Of a stretch of 64,000 nt of DNA, positions 42,939 through 51,548 are shown piece after piece (the stretch's first letter is position 1; the number at the start of each line of letters is the position of its first letter). Source of the DNA: JAMOQA01 sp964420365. GTDB lineage: Bacteria > Acidobacteriota > Polarisedimenticolia > J045. The stretch spans positions 1 through 64,000 of the forward strand of contig CAYQTA010000051.1 in NCBI GenBank assembly GCA_964420365.1, read 5' to 3'. A program made the translations under genes and the position numbers. The notes under the pieces were generated by a model, which saw only the letters and a program-made list of their open reading frames with translations, did not search any database and was not told the DNA's origin.

Positions 42939-43219
42939 GGGCGGCCTTCCGGCCGCCCCTACAGGCCCCCCGTCGCGCGCATCGTGTAGGAGCCGCCGGG
43001 AGGCAAAGAGGTTTTCGTGCAGGGGTCGCCGGAAGGCGACCCGGACGGCGCGTCGCGCCGCGCATCATCGGCCGACGCGCGCCATGGCAACGTGCGCGCC
43101 CGGCACCCTCGGGCGGCCTGCCGGCCGCCCCTACCCACCCCCATCGCGCACATCGCGTAGGGGTCGCCGGAAGGCGACCCGGGCGGCGCATCGCGCCGCG
43201 CATCATCGGCCGACGCGGG
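42939..43219 (+). repeat. REP-like repeat, copies 5a and 5b (tandem duplication)
   Basis: Two full units, 42939-43060 and 43111-43200, each with the left hairpin plus CTAC and the right GTAGGGGTCGCC-GGAA-GGCGACCC hairpin. Both units end with the same CGCCGCGCATCATCGGCCGA tail (43057-43076 and 43197-43216), so about 140 bp was duplicated in tandem. They occupy the whole 309-bp gap between the convergent radical SAM and AmrS genes. Confidence 0.85.
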
Positions 43220-44386
43220 CTACGACCAGATGCCGGGGATCTCGTGGCCGCACTTCGGGCAGCGGCCGTTCTTCAGCCGGTTCTCGAGGACCGCCATGCC
43301 GGTGCGCTGGATCACCATCGCGCCGCAACCGGGGCAGTAGGTCGAGTTGTACGGGTGGCCGGGGACGTTCCCCACGTAGGGGAACCAGAGACCTTCCTTC
43401 CTCGCGATGTCGTGGGCGATCTCGAGGGTCCGCACCGGCGTGCGCGGCAGGTTCCGCAGGCGGAAGCTCGGGTGGAACCTCGTGAAGTGGACCGGCGTCT
43501 CCGGCCCCAGCTCGTTGACGACGAACTTCGCGAGGTCCCGGAACTCCTCCCGGGAGTCGTTCAGGGTCGGGATGACGAGCACGACGATCTCCGTCCACGT
43601 GCCGTGCTTCTTGAGCCGCCTCAGCGTGTCGAGGACCGGGCGGAGCTCCCCGTGGCAGACATCCCGGTAGAAGCGGTCCCGGAACGACTTCAGGTCGATC
43701 TTGACCGCCCCGAGCACGGGGAGCAGGTCGCGCAGCGGCTCCTCGTTGATGAAACCGTTCGAGACGAGCAGCGTCCGCACGCCCGCCTTCTTCGCCGCGG
43801 CGCCGATGTCCTGGACGTACTCCGACCAGACCACCGGCTCGGTGTACGTGCAGGCGATCGTCGGGGTCCGGTGCTTGCGTGCGAGCGCGACCACCTGCCC
43901 CGGCCGCAGCTCGAAGGTCCGCACCTGCTCGGGCCGCACCTGGGCGATCTGCCAGTTCTGGCAGAACCGGCACTCGATGTTGCAGCCCGGCGCGGCCAGG
44001 GAGAGGGAGCCGGTGCCGGGGAGCACGTGGTAGAAGGGCTTCTTCTCGATCGGGTCGATGTGGATCGTGCAGGGCCGGGAGTGGACGAGGGTCCAGTACT
44101 TCCCCCCGCGGTTCTCCCGCACGCCGCACATCCCCCGCTCCATGTCGGCGACCCGGCACTTCTTCGGGCACAGACCGCACTCGACCCGCCCGCCGTCGAG
44201 GGGCTTCCACCAGCGGGCCGGGGTCAGCGGCAGGTCGGAGTCGGTCGGCGGGATCAGCGACGCCCCGCTAGCGGCGTCCTGGGCGAGCGCCGGGTCGATC
44301 CCGCACGCCCCGGAGAGGAGGCACGCGGCGCACCCGCCGGCCAGCAGCGAGGCGAGGAACTCCCGCCGGTCCTCCCGCGTGCTCAT
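43220..44386 (-). CDS. amrS: AmmeMemoRadiSam radical SAM enzyme with Tat-type signal
   Basis: 388 aa. The radical SAM motif is CNIECRFCQN (Cys135, 139, 142). An extra Cys set lies before it (CGLCPKKC, MCGVREN), and two CxxC pairs end the protein (CPGCG, CPKCG), as in the AmrS family that accompanies MEMO and AMMECR1. The N-terminus MSTREDRREFLASLLAGG looks like a Tat signal (RREFL), followed by Cys-containing hydrophobic residues (ACLLSGAC) that could be a lipobox. Export of a folded Fe-S radical SAM enzyme would be unusual. It is the last gene of the six-gene operon; 1 bp separates it from the DUF362 gene. Confidence 0.93.
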   Translation of the reverse strand: MSTREDRREFLASLLAGGCAACLLSGACGIDPALAQDAASGASLIPPTDSDLPLTPARWWKPLDGGRVECGLCPKKCRVADMERGMCGVRENRGGKYWTLVHSRPCTIHIDPIEKKPFYHVLPGTGSLSLAAPGCNIECRFCQNWQIAQVRPEQVRTFELRPGQVVALARKHRTPTIACTYTEPVVWSEYVQDIGAAAKKAGVRTLLVSNGFINEEPLRDLLPVLGAVKIDLKSFRDRFYRDVCHGELRPVLDTLRRLKKHGTWTEIVVLVIPTLNDSREEFRDLAKFVVNELGPETPVHFTRFHPSFRLRNLPRTPVRTLEIAHDIARKEGLWFPYVGNVPGHPYNSTYCPGCGAMVIQRTGMAVLENRLKNGRCPKCGHEIPGIWS

Positions 44387-44387
44387 C

Positions 44388-45407
44388 TCACGCCTCCACC
44401 AGCCGGATCCGCGCCGGGTCGTCCCTGCCGAGCCCGAGCCGCGCGGCCTCGGGAAGCCACCGCGGCGCCCGCTTCTCCTCGGCGAGGGACGGCAGCCCGA
44501 GCTCCCGGCGCCGCTCCTCGATCACCCGGAGGCCGGTCGCGTCGACCGCCACCGGGTCGGTCGCGGAGACGATCACGCCGCCCCAGGGCCAGGTCCACCT
44601 CGGGGAACGGGCCGGTCCCCCGTGGGCCTGGGCGACGATCCCGTCGAGGATCGTCAGGCGCAGCTTCTCGCGGATCAGCGGGTACGCGGCGAGGTGCGCG
44701 ACGTAGGGGGAGCACCCGTCGTCGTGCATCTTGTTCGGGTTGTGGATCACCCCGTACCAGTTCTTGAGCCCGAGGCTGACGCCGGCCAGGTCGTGGTCCT
44801 TGACGACGCCGACGTTGACGAGGGCGGAGACCTCCCGCACGAGCACCCGGGCGAAGCAGGAGCCCGACGGCCCCCACTCCCTGGGCGTCCAGTCGTAGTC
44901 GTTGTCGATCCCGACGACCCGGACCCCCGCCGGGAACGCCCCCGGAACGATCCCGGCGCGGCGCAGCTCGCGGGTCGACCGGTCGAACAGGATCACCCGC
45001 CGCGGCGCGACGCCGGCCTCGAGGAGCCAGTCGACCAGCGCCCGGACCAGCTCGGGCCGCGGCGAGAGGCCGCGCCCGGCGAGGCAGTTGAGCTTGACCC
45101 CGACGACGTCCCCGGGACGCAGCAGCGACGCGAGGCCCGCGACGGGATCCTTCGCCCCGGTCGCCCGGGCGATCGCGGCGCCGAGCGCCTCGCGGACGGC
45201 CTCGGCCCCGGGTGCGCCACCCTTCGCCTGCAGGGCCTTCCGCCGGGCGACGACGACATCCGGCAGCCCGGCGGCGGGCCGTGCCGGGGCGCCCTTCCGG
45301 CCGCCGGCGCGCGGCCCGGCGAGGAGGGGCACCCGCGCCAGCCACCCGGCGAGCGTCCCCGCCAGGAGCTTGCCGAGGACCCGTCTCCGCTCCCGGTCGA
45401 TCGCCAT
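44388..45407 (-). CDS. DUF362 protein with Tat-type signal, copy 1
   Basis: 339 aa. N-terminus MAIDRERRRVLGKLLAGTLAGWL fits a Tat signal. The DUF362 core has VGVKLNCLAGRG, NVGVVKDHDLAGVSLGLKNWYGV and DPVAVDATGL; this family often includes ferredoxin-like segments but none is clear here. The function is unknown. It lies between the MEMO-AMMECR1 fusion (42 bp) and AmrS (1 bp). A second DUF362 gene sits at the other side of the operon. Confidence 0.9.
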   Translation of the reverse strand: MAIDRERRRVLGKLLAGTLAGWLARVPLLAGPRAGGRKGAPARPAAGLPDVVVARRKALQAKGGAPGAEAVREALGAAIARATGAKDPVAGLASLLRPGDVVGVKLNCLAGRGLSPRPELVRALVDWLLEAGVAPRRVILFDRSTRELRRAGIVPGAFPAGVRVVGIDNDYDWTPREWGPSGSCFARVLVREVSALVNVGVVKDHDLAGVSLGLKNWYGVIHNPNKMHDDGCSPYVAHLAAYPLIREKLRLTILDGIVAQAHGGPARSPRWTWPWGGVIVSATDPVAVDATGLRVIEERRRELGLPSLAEEKRAPRWLPEAARLGLGRDDPARIRLVEA

Positions 45408-45449
45408 GCGGCCGCGCTCCTTCCCGCGCTCCCCCTCGCCGCCCCGATT

Positions 45450-47111
45450 CTAGTCCTCTCCCCCGGCCCCCGCGTCCCCCGGGCCGTGCCCCGGCCCTCC
45501 CGGGGACATGCCCTTCCGGCGCTCGTGGAAGACCTGGCCCTCGAAGACCTGGAAGCGGCAGTCCGGGTCCTTCCAGGCGTCTCCGGGCAGGCCCGCCTTC
45601 CGGGCCAGGTGGGTGAGGGTCGTCGGCAGGTCCCAGCCCTGCTCGCCGGGCACCTGCGGCAGGAAGACGGCCCGGCGGCCGTCCTTCTGGATCACGATCC
45701 CGTGCCGACCCAGCTCGATCTCCTGCCAGGAATCCACGGGGCGCGGCGGCGTCAGGACCGTCACCTCGACGGCGACCCGGTCGAGCTCCTCCGGCCGCAC
45801 CGGCGTGAACCTCCGGTCGGCGAGGGCGGCCTGCAGCGACGCGAGCACGGTGGCCGAGAGCAGCGGGTAGCTCGGCCAGATCTGCCCGATGCATCCCCGC
45901 AGGCGGCCCCGGCGCCGGATCTCTTCCGGGTCGGTGCGGTTCAGGGTGACGAAGACCGCCTGCTCCCGGTCGTAGACCGGGTCGTCGGGAAGGGACGCGA
46001 GTTCCCGGTGCAGGTCGTCCCGCTCCCGGAGCTGGGTCTCGAGGGCGGCCCGGGCGACCCGGACGAGACGCCGGCCGACCTCGTCGGACACCCGCGCCCT
46101 TCCCGGCCTCGCGACCTCCCGGCGGGGTGGCGCGAGGAGCGGCCTCGCGTCCCGGGCCGGCTTCCCCGTCCAGGCGATGGCGACGTAGGTGACCGAGTTG
46201 TCGTCCTCGAAGCCGGGGATGTCGATCGAGGCCCAGGTGGCGAGCCGCACCGGGTACAGCTTCCCGTGGAGGAGCGGCAGCAGCTCGAGCATCGTCGCCA
46301 GCCCCATCCGCCCGCAGATCGTGTCCCCGGTCTCGGAGAGGAACTCCCGGAAGCCGGCCGCGTCGCCGGCGAGGATCAACGCCACCGCCCGCTCGTCGAG
46401 GTCGCGGATCCTGGCGCGGACCGCCGGCGCCGAGCGGCCGAACGGCATGTAGCCGTACCGCGGGCCGTAGTGGGTGAAATCCGAGGAGAAGACGAAGAGG
46501 GTCTTCCCGTCGTCCAGCTTCGCGAGGCGCCGGGCCATCTCCTTCTGCTGGTCGGGCGTCACCCGGCCGGTGAGCACCGGGACGAGGCAGAACTTCCCGA
46601 GCCTCTCCTGGAGGAACGGCAGCTCGATCTCGATCGAGTGTTCCCGCTCGTCGACGCCGGGCACCGCCCGGACCAGCCCGCCCCCGCGGAGCCGCGCGAC
46701 CGCGTCCCGGCAGACCGGGATCGTCCCCAGGGGGGTCTTCCAGGCCTCGTAGTCGCCGATGTCGTAGCCCTCGAATCCCCCGCGGTGGGACGGGGCGACG
46801 ACGACGACCCGCCGGAACCGCCCGGGCCGCAGGTTCCGGAACGCGGCCGCCGCAACGGGTCCGGAGTAGCGCCACCCGGCGTGCGGGACGACGAGCACCC
46901 GGGGCGGACCGGGCAGCGCCGGCGCGCCGCGCACGTCGCGCATCATCTGCCAGGCCTGGACCATGGCGAGGGCGCGCGGCCCCGGGTACCACGAGCCGGC
47001 GAGGGCCGGCGGCCGGACCCGCTTCTCCTTCCCCGCGCAGGCGGAGCCGACGCCGGCAAGGAAGACCGCGAGCGCGACGACCGGCACGACACGGAAGGGG
47101 AAACGGTTCAT
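45450..47111 (-). CDS. amrBA: MEMO - AMMECR1 fusion (AmrB-AmrA), likely lipoprotein
   Basis: 553 aa. An N-terminal export signal (FPFRVVPVVALAVFLAGVGSAC) ends in a Cys that may be lipidated. Residues ~35-320 are MEMO: VVPHAGWRYSGP, VVVAPSHRGGFEGYD, FVFSSDFTHYGPRYGY and TICGRMG contain the His/Asp/Cys set that binds metal in human MEMO1. Residues ~345-535 are AMMECR1: NRTDPEEIRRRGRLRGCIGQIWP and RRFTPVRPEELDRVAVEVTVL. In many genomes the two are separate genes next to amrS; here they are one exported polypeptide. The role is unknown. ATG overlaps the stop of the NapH-like gene. Confidence 0.93.
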   Translation of the reverse strand: MNRFPFRVVPVVALAVFLAGVGSACAGKEKRVRPPALAGSWYPGPRALAMVQAWQMMRDVRGAPALPGPPRVLVVPHAGWRYSGPVAAAAFRNLRPGRFRRVVVVAPSHRGGFEGYDIGDYEAWKTPLGTIPVCRDAVARLRGGGLVRAVPGVDEREHSIEIELPFLQERLGKFCLVPVLTGRVTPDQQKEMARRLAKLDDGKTLFVFSSDFTHYGPRYGYMPFGRSAPAVRARIRDLDERAVALILAGDAAGFREFLSETGDTICGRMGLATMLELLPLLHGKLYPVRLATWASIDIPGFEDDNSVTYVAIAWTGKPARDARPLLAPPRREVARPGRARVSDEVGRRLVRVARAALETQLRERDDLHRELASLPDDPVYDREQAVFVTLNRTDPEEIRRRGRLRGCIGQIWPSYPLLSATVLASLQAALADRRFTPVRPEELDRVAVEVTVLTPPRPVDSWQEIELGRHGIVIQKDGRRAVFLPQVPGEQGWDLPTTLTHLARKAGLPGDAWKDPDCRFQVFEGQVFHERRKGMSPGGPGHGPGDAGAGGED

Positions 47112-48721
47112 CGGACGGATCCTCCATCGGGGCCGGGCAGGACGAACGCCGCGGCGCGGGACCGGCTCTCCCCGGTCCGGTCGACGCGGATCGCCGCCGC
47201 CCCGGTCACCGGGCAGCGGGCCTCGCACAGGCCACAGCCGACGCACAGCTCCGGGTCGACGTGGGGACGCCGCAGCGTGACCTCGCGCCCCTCCCGGTCC
47301 CGCACGACGACCTCCTCGAGCCAGATCGCCTTCGGGCTGGTCGGGCAGACTTCCTCGCAGACGATGCACGGCCGCGCGTTCGCCCACGGAAGACAGCGCC
47401 CGTGGTCGATGAACGCGGTGCCGACGCGCACCGGGGTTCCCCTTCCCGGCTCGGCCCACCCCTTCGCCGCCACGGTCAGGGGAGCGATCGCCCCGGTCGG
47501 GCAGACCTGCCCGCACAGGACGCAGCTCGGCTCGCACCACGCCCGGGACGTGTCGAGCACCGGCGTCCAGAGCCCCTCGATGCCGGTCCGCCCGAGGTCC
47601 GGCTGCAGCACGCCGGTCGGGCAGGCGGTGACGCACGCATCGCACCGGATGCACCGGGCGAGGAACTCGTCCTCCGGGAGCGCGCCGGGAGGACGCATCG
47701 CCCGGGCCGGGAGGGCCCGCGCGCCGGGAACGCCGACCCGCGCGAGGGGAACGAGCGCCGCCCCCGCGAGGCCCGCCGCGAGCATCCGGCGCCGCCCGGC
47801 GTCGAGGCCGCCGGCGGGCGCCGCCTCCGGCGCGAGGAACCCGTACCGGATCGCCCCCTCCGGGCAGGCGGCGATGCAGTTGAGGCAGACGTGGCACTCG
47901 GCGACCCGGTGGACGTCCCAGGGCTCGTCCGCCCCCTGGCAGGCGACCGCGCACGCCATGCAGCGCGTGCACCTGTCCGGGTCGACGTGGATCCGGAAGA
48001 GGGCGACCCGGGAAACCCACCCGAGCAGCGCGCCCAGGGGACAGGCCGCCCGGCACCACCAGCGCGGGACGAACGCGTCGACGACGAGGAGCACGACCAG
48101 GATCGCCCCCGTCCAGAACGCCCCGGAGAAGAGGCGCGGGCGGAACCCGCTCCCGCCCCCCAGGAACTCGATCACCGGGAAGACCACGGTGCCGATCGAG
48201 CGCCCGAGGAGGGAGAGCGGGTCGAGCATCCCGATCGCCAGCGACCCGAGGAGGGCCGCGCCGAGCCCCGCCGCCAGCAGGTGGTACTTGAGGCGGTAGT
48301 GGCGCTGGAAGCCGTTGATGCGGGTCGGTGATCCCCTCCGGAAGCGGGAGGTCGCCCACGCGACGAGCTGGTGGATCGTCCCGAGGGGGCAGGCCCACCC
48401 GCAGAACGCGCGCCCGAAGACGACGGTGGCGGCCAGCGTGACGAGGGCGAGCCCGAGGGCGACCGGGAGCAGCCACGCCGCCGCGAGGGTCCCGACGGCG
48501 ACCAGGGGATCGAGGTGGTAGAGAAGGTCGACGGGCAGGCGGCGCACCCCCTCGTCGGTCATCAGCCCGAGGCAGGCGAGGAAGAGCAGCAGGAAGAACG
48601 CCTGCCAGGCGATCCGGGCGATCCGGGGCCAGTAGACCGCCGGGCGGGCCGGCGCCTCTCCCGCGGCGGCGGGCAGCCGCACGGGGCGGTCGTCCCAGGG
48701 GTGGGGATCAGACCCGTCCAC
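47108..48721 (-). CDS. NapH/NapG-like membrane ferredoxin protein
   Basis: 537 aa from a GTG at 48721 with GGAGG upstream. About five membrane segments occupy the first ~240 residues, with two NapH-type CxxxCP motifs (CGWACPLG, CRAACPLG). Then follow about six Fe-S cluster motifs: CTRCMACAVACQG, CHVCLNCIAACPEG, CIRCDACVTACPTG, CVLCGQVCPTG, CIVCEEVCPTS and CVGCGLCEARCPVTG. An internal hydrophobic stretch after RRRMLAAGLAG resembles the signal of NapG, so this looks like NapH fused to NapG. Such proteins move electrons from quinol across the membrane to a periplasmic acceptor; here the likely acceptors are the exported radical SAM and DUF362 proteins. It overlaps both neighbours. Confidence 0.92.
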   Translation of the reverse strand: MDGSDPHPWDDRPVRLPAAAGEAPARPAVYWPRIARIAWQAFFLLLFLACLGLMTDEGVRRLPVDLLYHLDPLVAVGTLAAAWLLPVALGLALVTLAATVVFGRAFCGWACPLGTIHQLVAWATSRFRRGSPTRINGFQRHYRLKYHLLAAGLGAALLGSLAIGMLDPLSLLGRSIGTVVFPVIEFLGGGSGFRPRLFSGAFWTGAILVVLLVVDAFVPRWWCRAACPLGALLGWVSRVALFRIHVDPDRCTRCMACAVACQGADEPWDVHRVAECHVCLNCIAACPEGAIRYGFLAPEAAPAGGLDAGRRRMLAAGLAGAALVPLARVGVPGARALPARAMRPPGALPEDEFLARCIRCDACVTACPTGVLQPDLGRTGIEGLWTPVLDTSRAWCEPSCVLCGQVCPTGAIAPLTVAAKGWAEPGRGTPVRVGTAFIDHGRCLPWANARPCIVCEEVCPTSPKAIWLEEVVVRDREGREVTLRRPHVDPELCVGCGLCEARCPVTGAAAIRVDRTGESRSRAAAFVLPGPDGGSVR

Positions 48722-49682
48722 GGGGCACCTCCGCGGGGGCGAGGCCGGCCCGGCACGAACCGAGCCCCTTCCCCTCGGCGAGGACCAGGTAGGGCACGTC
48801 TGCCGGGGAGAGCTTCAGCAGGGACGCGGCCCAGGTATCGCAGGCGACCGGGTCGGTCCCGGCGGCGACCGCGTCCATCACGACGACATCGTCCAGGCGC
48901 CCACCGGTCGGCCCGGAGCGGACCATCACCCGGGTCGCGTCGACGACGGTCAGCGTCGGCAGGAACGCGGCGGCCAGGTCGGCGATCGACGGGTGGATCC
49001 GCTGGTGGAGCCGGGAGCGGGTCCCGCCGAGCAGGCCGTACCAGTTCTTCATCCCGCAGGTCAGGGCGGACAGGGCGTGGTCCTTGACCACCGGCACGTT
49101 GATCACCCGGTCGACGGCGAGGGCCGGGGCCAGCACCTCCCAGCGCTCGAGGACCGTCCCGTGCAGGTCGGCCTCCCGGAACCCGGCCCGGCCGGGCAGG
49201 ACCAGTTCCGCCCCCGCGGCCCGCACCGCCGGCCCGATCCCGGAACGCTCGGCGGCGCGGCGTCCGTCCTGGACCGGCACCTCCGCGACGAGCACCCGGC
49301 GGGCCCCGGCCGCCCGGGCGAGCCGCACCACCTCGGCGACCACGTCCGGGTGGGTGTTCGCCCCCTGCTCCGGCGACCGGTCCCAGGCCATGTTCGGCTT
49401 GACCAGGACGCTCTCGCCCGGACGGACGAACCGCTCCATTCCCCCGAGGGCGCGGACGGCGCGCCGGACCAGGTCCGCCGGGTCCGGCCCGCGGGCGACG
49501 ACGAGGGGAGGCACGCGGGAATCGTCCGGGACCCGGTGGTCGCGGATCGAGGCCGCCCCCGCCGCCCGGTGGAACCGGCCGGCCGACTTCATCCCGAGGC
49601 GGGCGAGGAGACCCGCTCCGCCCAGGGTGAGCGCCGCCCACCCGAGCCGGCGGAGGGCCTCCCGGCGGTTTACCCGGCTCAT
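48708..49682 (-). CDS. DUF362 protein with Tat-type signal, copy 2
   Basis: 324 aa. Start MSRVNRREALRRLGWAALTLGGAG is a good Tat signal (NRREAL). The DUF362 core has LVKPNMAWDRSPEQGANTHPDVV, NVPVVKDHALSALTCGMKNWYGLLGG and AGTDPVACDTWAA. It is paralogous to copy 1 in the same operon (both share VVKDH and KNWYG blocks). It overlaps the NapH-like gene by 14 bp and the upstream gene by ATGA. The function is unknown. Confidence 0.9.
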   Translation of the reverse strand: MSRVNRREALRRLGWAALTLGGAGLLARLGMKSAGRFHRAAGAASIRDHRVPDDSRVPPLVVARGPDPADLVRRAVRALGGMERFVRPGESVLVKPNMAWDRSPEQGANTHPDVVAEVVRLARAAGARRVLVAEVPVQDGRRAAERSGIGPAVRAAGAELVLPGRAGFREADLHGTVLERWEVLAPALAVDRVINVPVVKDHALSALTCGMKNWYGLLGGTRSRLHQRIHPSIADLAAAFLPTLTVVDATRVMVRSGPTGGRLDDVVVMDAVAAGTDPVACDTWAASLLKLSPADVPYLVLAEGKGLGSCRAGLAPAEVPRGRV

Positions 49683-50254
49683 CGCGCGTCTCCCGTGCAG
49701 CCGGCGCGCCGGAGGGGATCCCGGAGCGCTCGCGGGAGCTCCCGGCCCAGGTCCGCCGCGGCGGCCGGGTCGTCCGGGATTCCCAGGACCGCGCACCGGC
49801 CGACGGCCAGGAGGACGGTCCCCCCGGTCACCGCCCGGTCCGCCCCCGCCGGGGCGCCGCGCCCGGCGAGGAACGCGGCCGCCTCGGCGGGCGTGCCGAA
49901 CACGTAGAGTTCCAGGTCGTGGGGAACCGGCCCGCCGTCCTCCCGCCAGGCCACGATCCGCAGGCAGCCGGCCCTCCGCAGGGCCAGGTCGGCCCCGTCG
50001 ACCCGCTCGGAGAACCGCTCCGGTGGCAGGTCGTCCTCCGGGGGACCGAGGACCCGGGCGAGCGCCGACCGGTCGAGCGAGCCGGCGACGGGAGGCGGCG
50101 CGGGGACCGCCACCCTGCCGCCCGGGGCGGGACCCGCTCGTCCGTCGCGCCGGACGGCCCGCAGCCCGAGCCATCCCGCGAGGACGACGAGAACCAGCGC
50201 GAGCAGGGCCGCGGGCACGATCCCCTGGTGGCGGCGTGCAGGCGGGGCGTTCAT
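49679..50254 (-). CDS. membrane-anchored DUF6599-like protein
   Basis: 191 aa. One N-terminal membrane segment (PAALLALVLVVLAGWLGL) is followed by a periplasmic domain: LPPERFSERVDGADLALRRAGCLRIVAW and LELYVFGTPAEAAAFLAG. The VDGA and Y/FGTPxEA pattern recalls DUF6599, which I associate with this kind of operon; the match is weak. Two Cys near the end. It is the first gene of the six-gene AmmeMemoRadiSam operon. Confidence 0.7.
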   Translation of the reverse strand: MNAPPARRHQGIVPAALLALVLVVLAGWLGLRAVRRDGRAGPAPGGRVAVPAPPPVAGSLDRSALARVLGPPEDDLPPERFSERVDGADLALRRAGCLRIVAWREDGGPVPHDLELYVFGTPAEAAAFLAGRGAPAGADRAVTGGTVLLAVGRCAVLGIPDDPAAAADLGRELPRALRDPLRRAGCTGDAR

Positions 50255-50324
50255 GCCCCGAAGGATACTCCGCGGGACGCGCCGTGGACCGTCCGGCTAG
50301 AATCGCTCGCCGGAGGGCCGTGCG

Positions 50325-51548
50325 ATGGGCGGCGAGCGCGTCCGGGGGAACCCGGCGGTGCGGTGGATGGAGGAGTCGGTGATCCGGGAGATGACCCGGG
50401 TCGCCGAGGACACCGGCGCGGTCAACCTCGCCCAGGGGTTCCCCGAGATGCCGGTCCCGGCGCCGGTGCTCGCGGCGGCGGAGCGGGCGCTCCGGGAGGG
50501 CCGGAACCGGTACACCCGCACCTGGGGAAGCCCGGGGCTCCGCCGGGAGATCGCCCGGTTCCTGCGCGTGCGGTGGGACCTTCGCTACGACCCGGAGGAG
50601 GAGGTCGTCGTCACCTGCGGCGCCTCCGAGGCGATCATGGCGACGATCCTCGCCCTCGCGGAGCCGGGCGCGGGTGTCGTGATCCCCGAGCCGATCTACG
50701 AGAACTACCTGCCGGCGGTCCGCCTCGCCCGCGCCGAGCCGCGGATCCTGCCGGTGGACCCGTTCACCGGGGAGTGGGACCGGCAGGCGCTGGACCGGCT
50801 GCTGGCGGGGGCGCGGCTGATGGTCCTGAACACCCCGGCGAACCCGACCGGCAAGGCCTGGCGCGGCGACGAGCTCGCCGAGGTCGCACGCCTGCTCGCC
50901 CGGCACGACGTCCTCCTCGTTACCGACGAGACCTACGCCTTCATCGTCCGGCCGGGCGTCGAGCACGTGCCGCCCGCGACGCTCCCCGGGATGCACGGTC
51001 GGACGGTGACGATCTCGTCGTTCTCGAAGACGTACGCGGTGACCGGGTGGCGGGTCGGCTGGGCCGCCGCGCCGGCCCCCCTGATGGCGGCGATCCGGAA
51101 GGTCCACGACTTCCTGACGGTCTGCGCCCCCGCGCCGTTCCAGGAAGCGCTCGTGGAGGCGCTGCGCCTCCCGGCGAGCTACTACGTCCAGGTCGCCGCG
51201 GAGTACCGGCGCCGGTACGGCCTCCTGGCCGGCGGCCTGCGGGAGCTCGGCTGGCGCGTCAACGACCCCGACGGGACCTACTTCCTGCTCGTCGACCTCT
51301 CCGGCTACGGCATCGAGGACGACCGGGACTGGGCGATCCGCCTCGCCCGGGAACGCGGCGTCGCCGGCGTCCCCGGGTCGTCGTTCCTGTGGGAAGGAAT
51401 GCCCCGGGAGGACGGCCGTCCCCCGGACCGCCGAGGCCGCTTCCTGCGCCTCTCCTTCGGCAAGTCCCCCGACCTCCTCGCCAAGGCCCTTCGCCGCATC
51501 GGCCCCCCTCCCGCCCAGGCGGTTCCGCATCGTGCAGCGAAGCCCTGA
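50325..51548 (+). CDS. PLP-dependent aminotransferase, class I/II
   Basis: 407 aa with CGGAGGG before the ATG. Fold type I enzyme: NLAQGFPEMPVPAPV, CGASEAIMATILAL, LNTPANPTGKAW, VTDETYAFIV and the PLP lysine in SSFSKTYAVTGWRVGW; RLSFGK near the C-terminus holds the substrate-carboxylate Arg. It belongs to the aspartate/methionine/kynurenine aminotransferase group; the amino acid cannot be fixed by sequence. Divergent from the AmmeMemoRadiSam operon. Confidence 0.94.
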   Translation: MGGERVRGNPAVRWMEESVIREMTRVAEDTGAVNLAQGFPEMPVPAPVLAAAERALREGRNRYTRTWGSPGLRREIARFLRVRWDLRYDPEEEVVVTCGASEAIMATILALAEPGAGVVIPEPIYENYLPAVRLARAEPRILPVDPFTGEWDRQALDRLLAGARLMVLNTPANPTGKAWRGDELAEVARLLARHDVLLVTDETYAFIVRPGVEHVPPATLPGMHGRTVTISSFSKTYAVTGWRVGWAAAPAPLMAAIRKVHDFLTVCAPAPFQEALVEALRLPASYYVQVAAEYRRRYGLLAGGLRELGWRVNDPDGTYFLLVDLSGYGIEDDRDWAIRLARERGVAGVPGSSFLWEGMPREDGRPPDRRGRFLRLSFGKSPDLLAKALRRIGPPPAQAVPHRAAKP

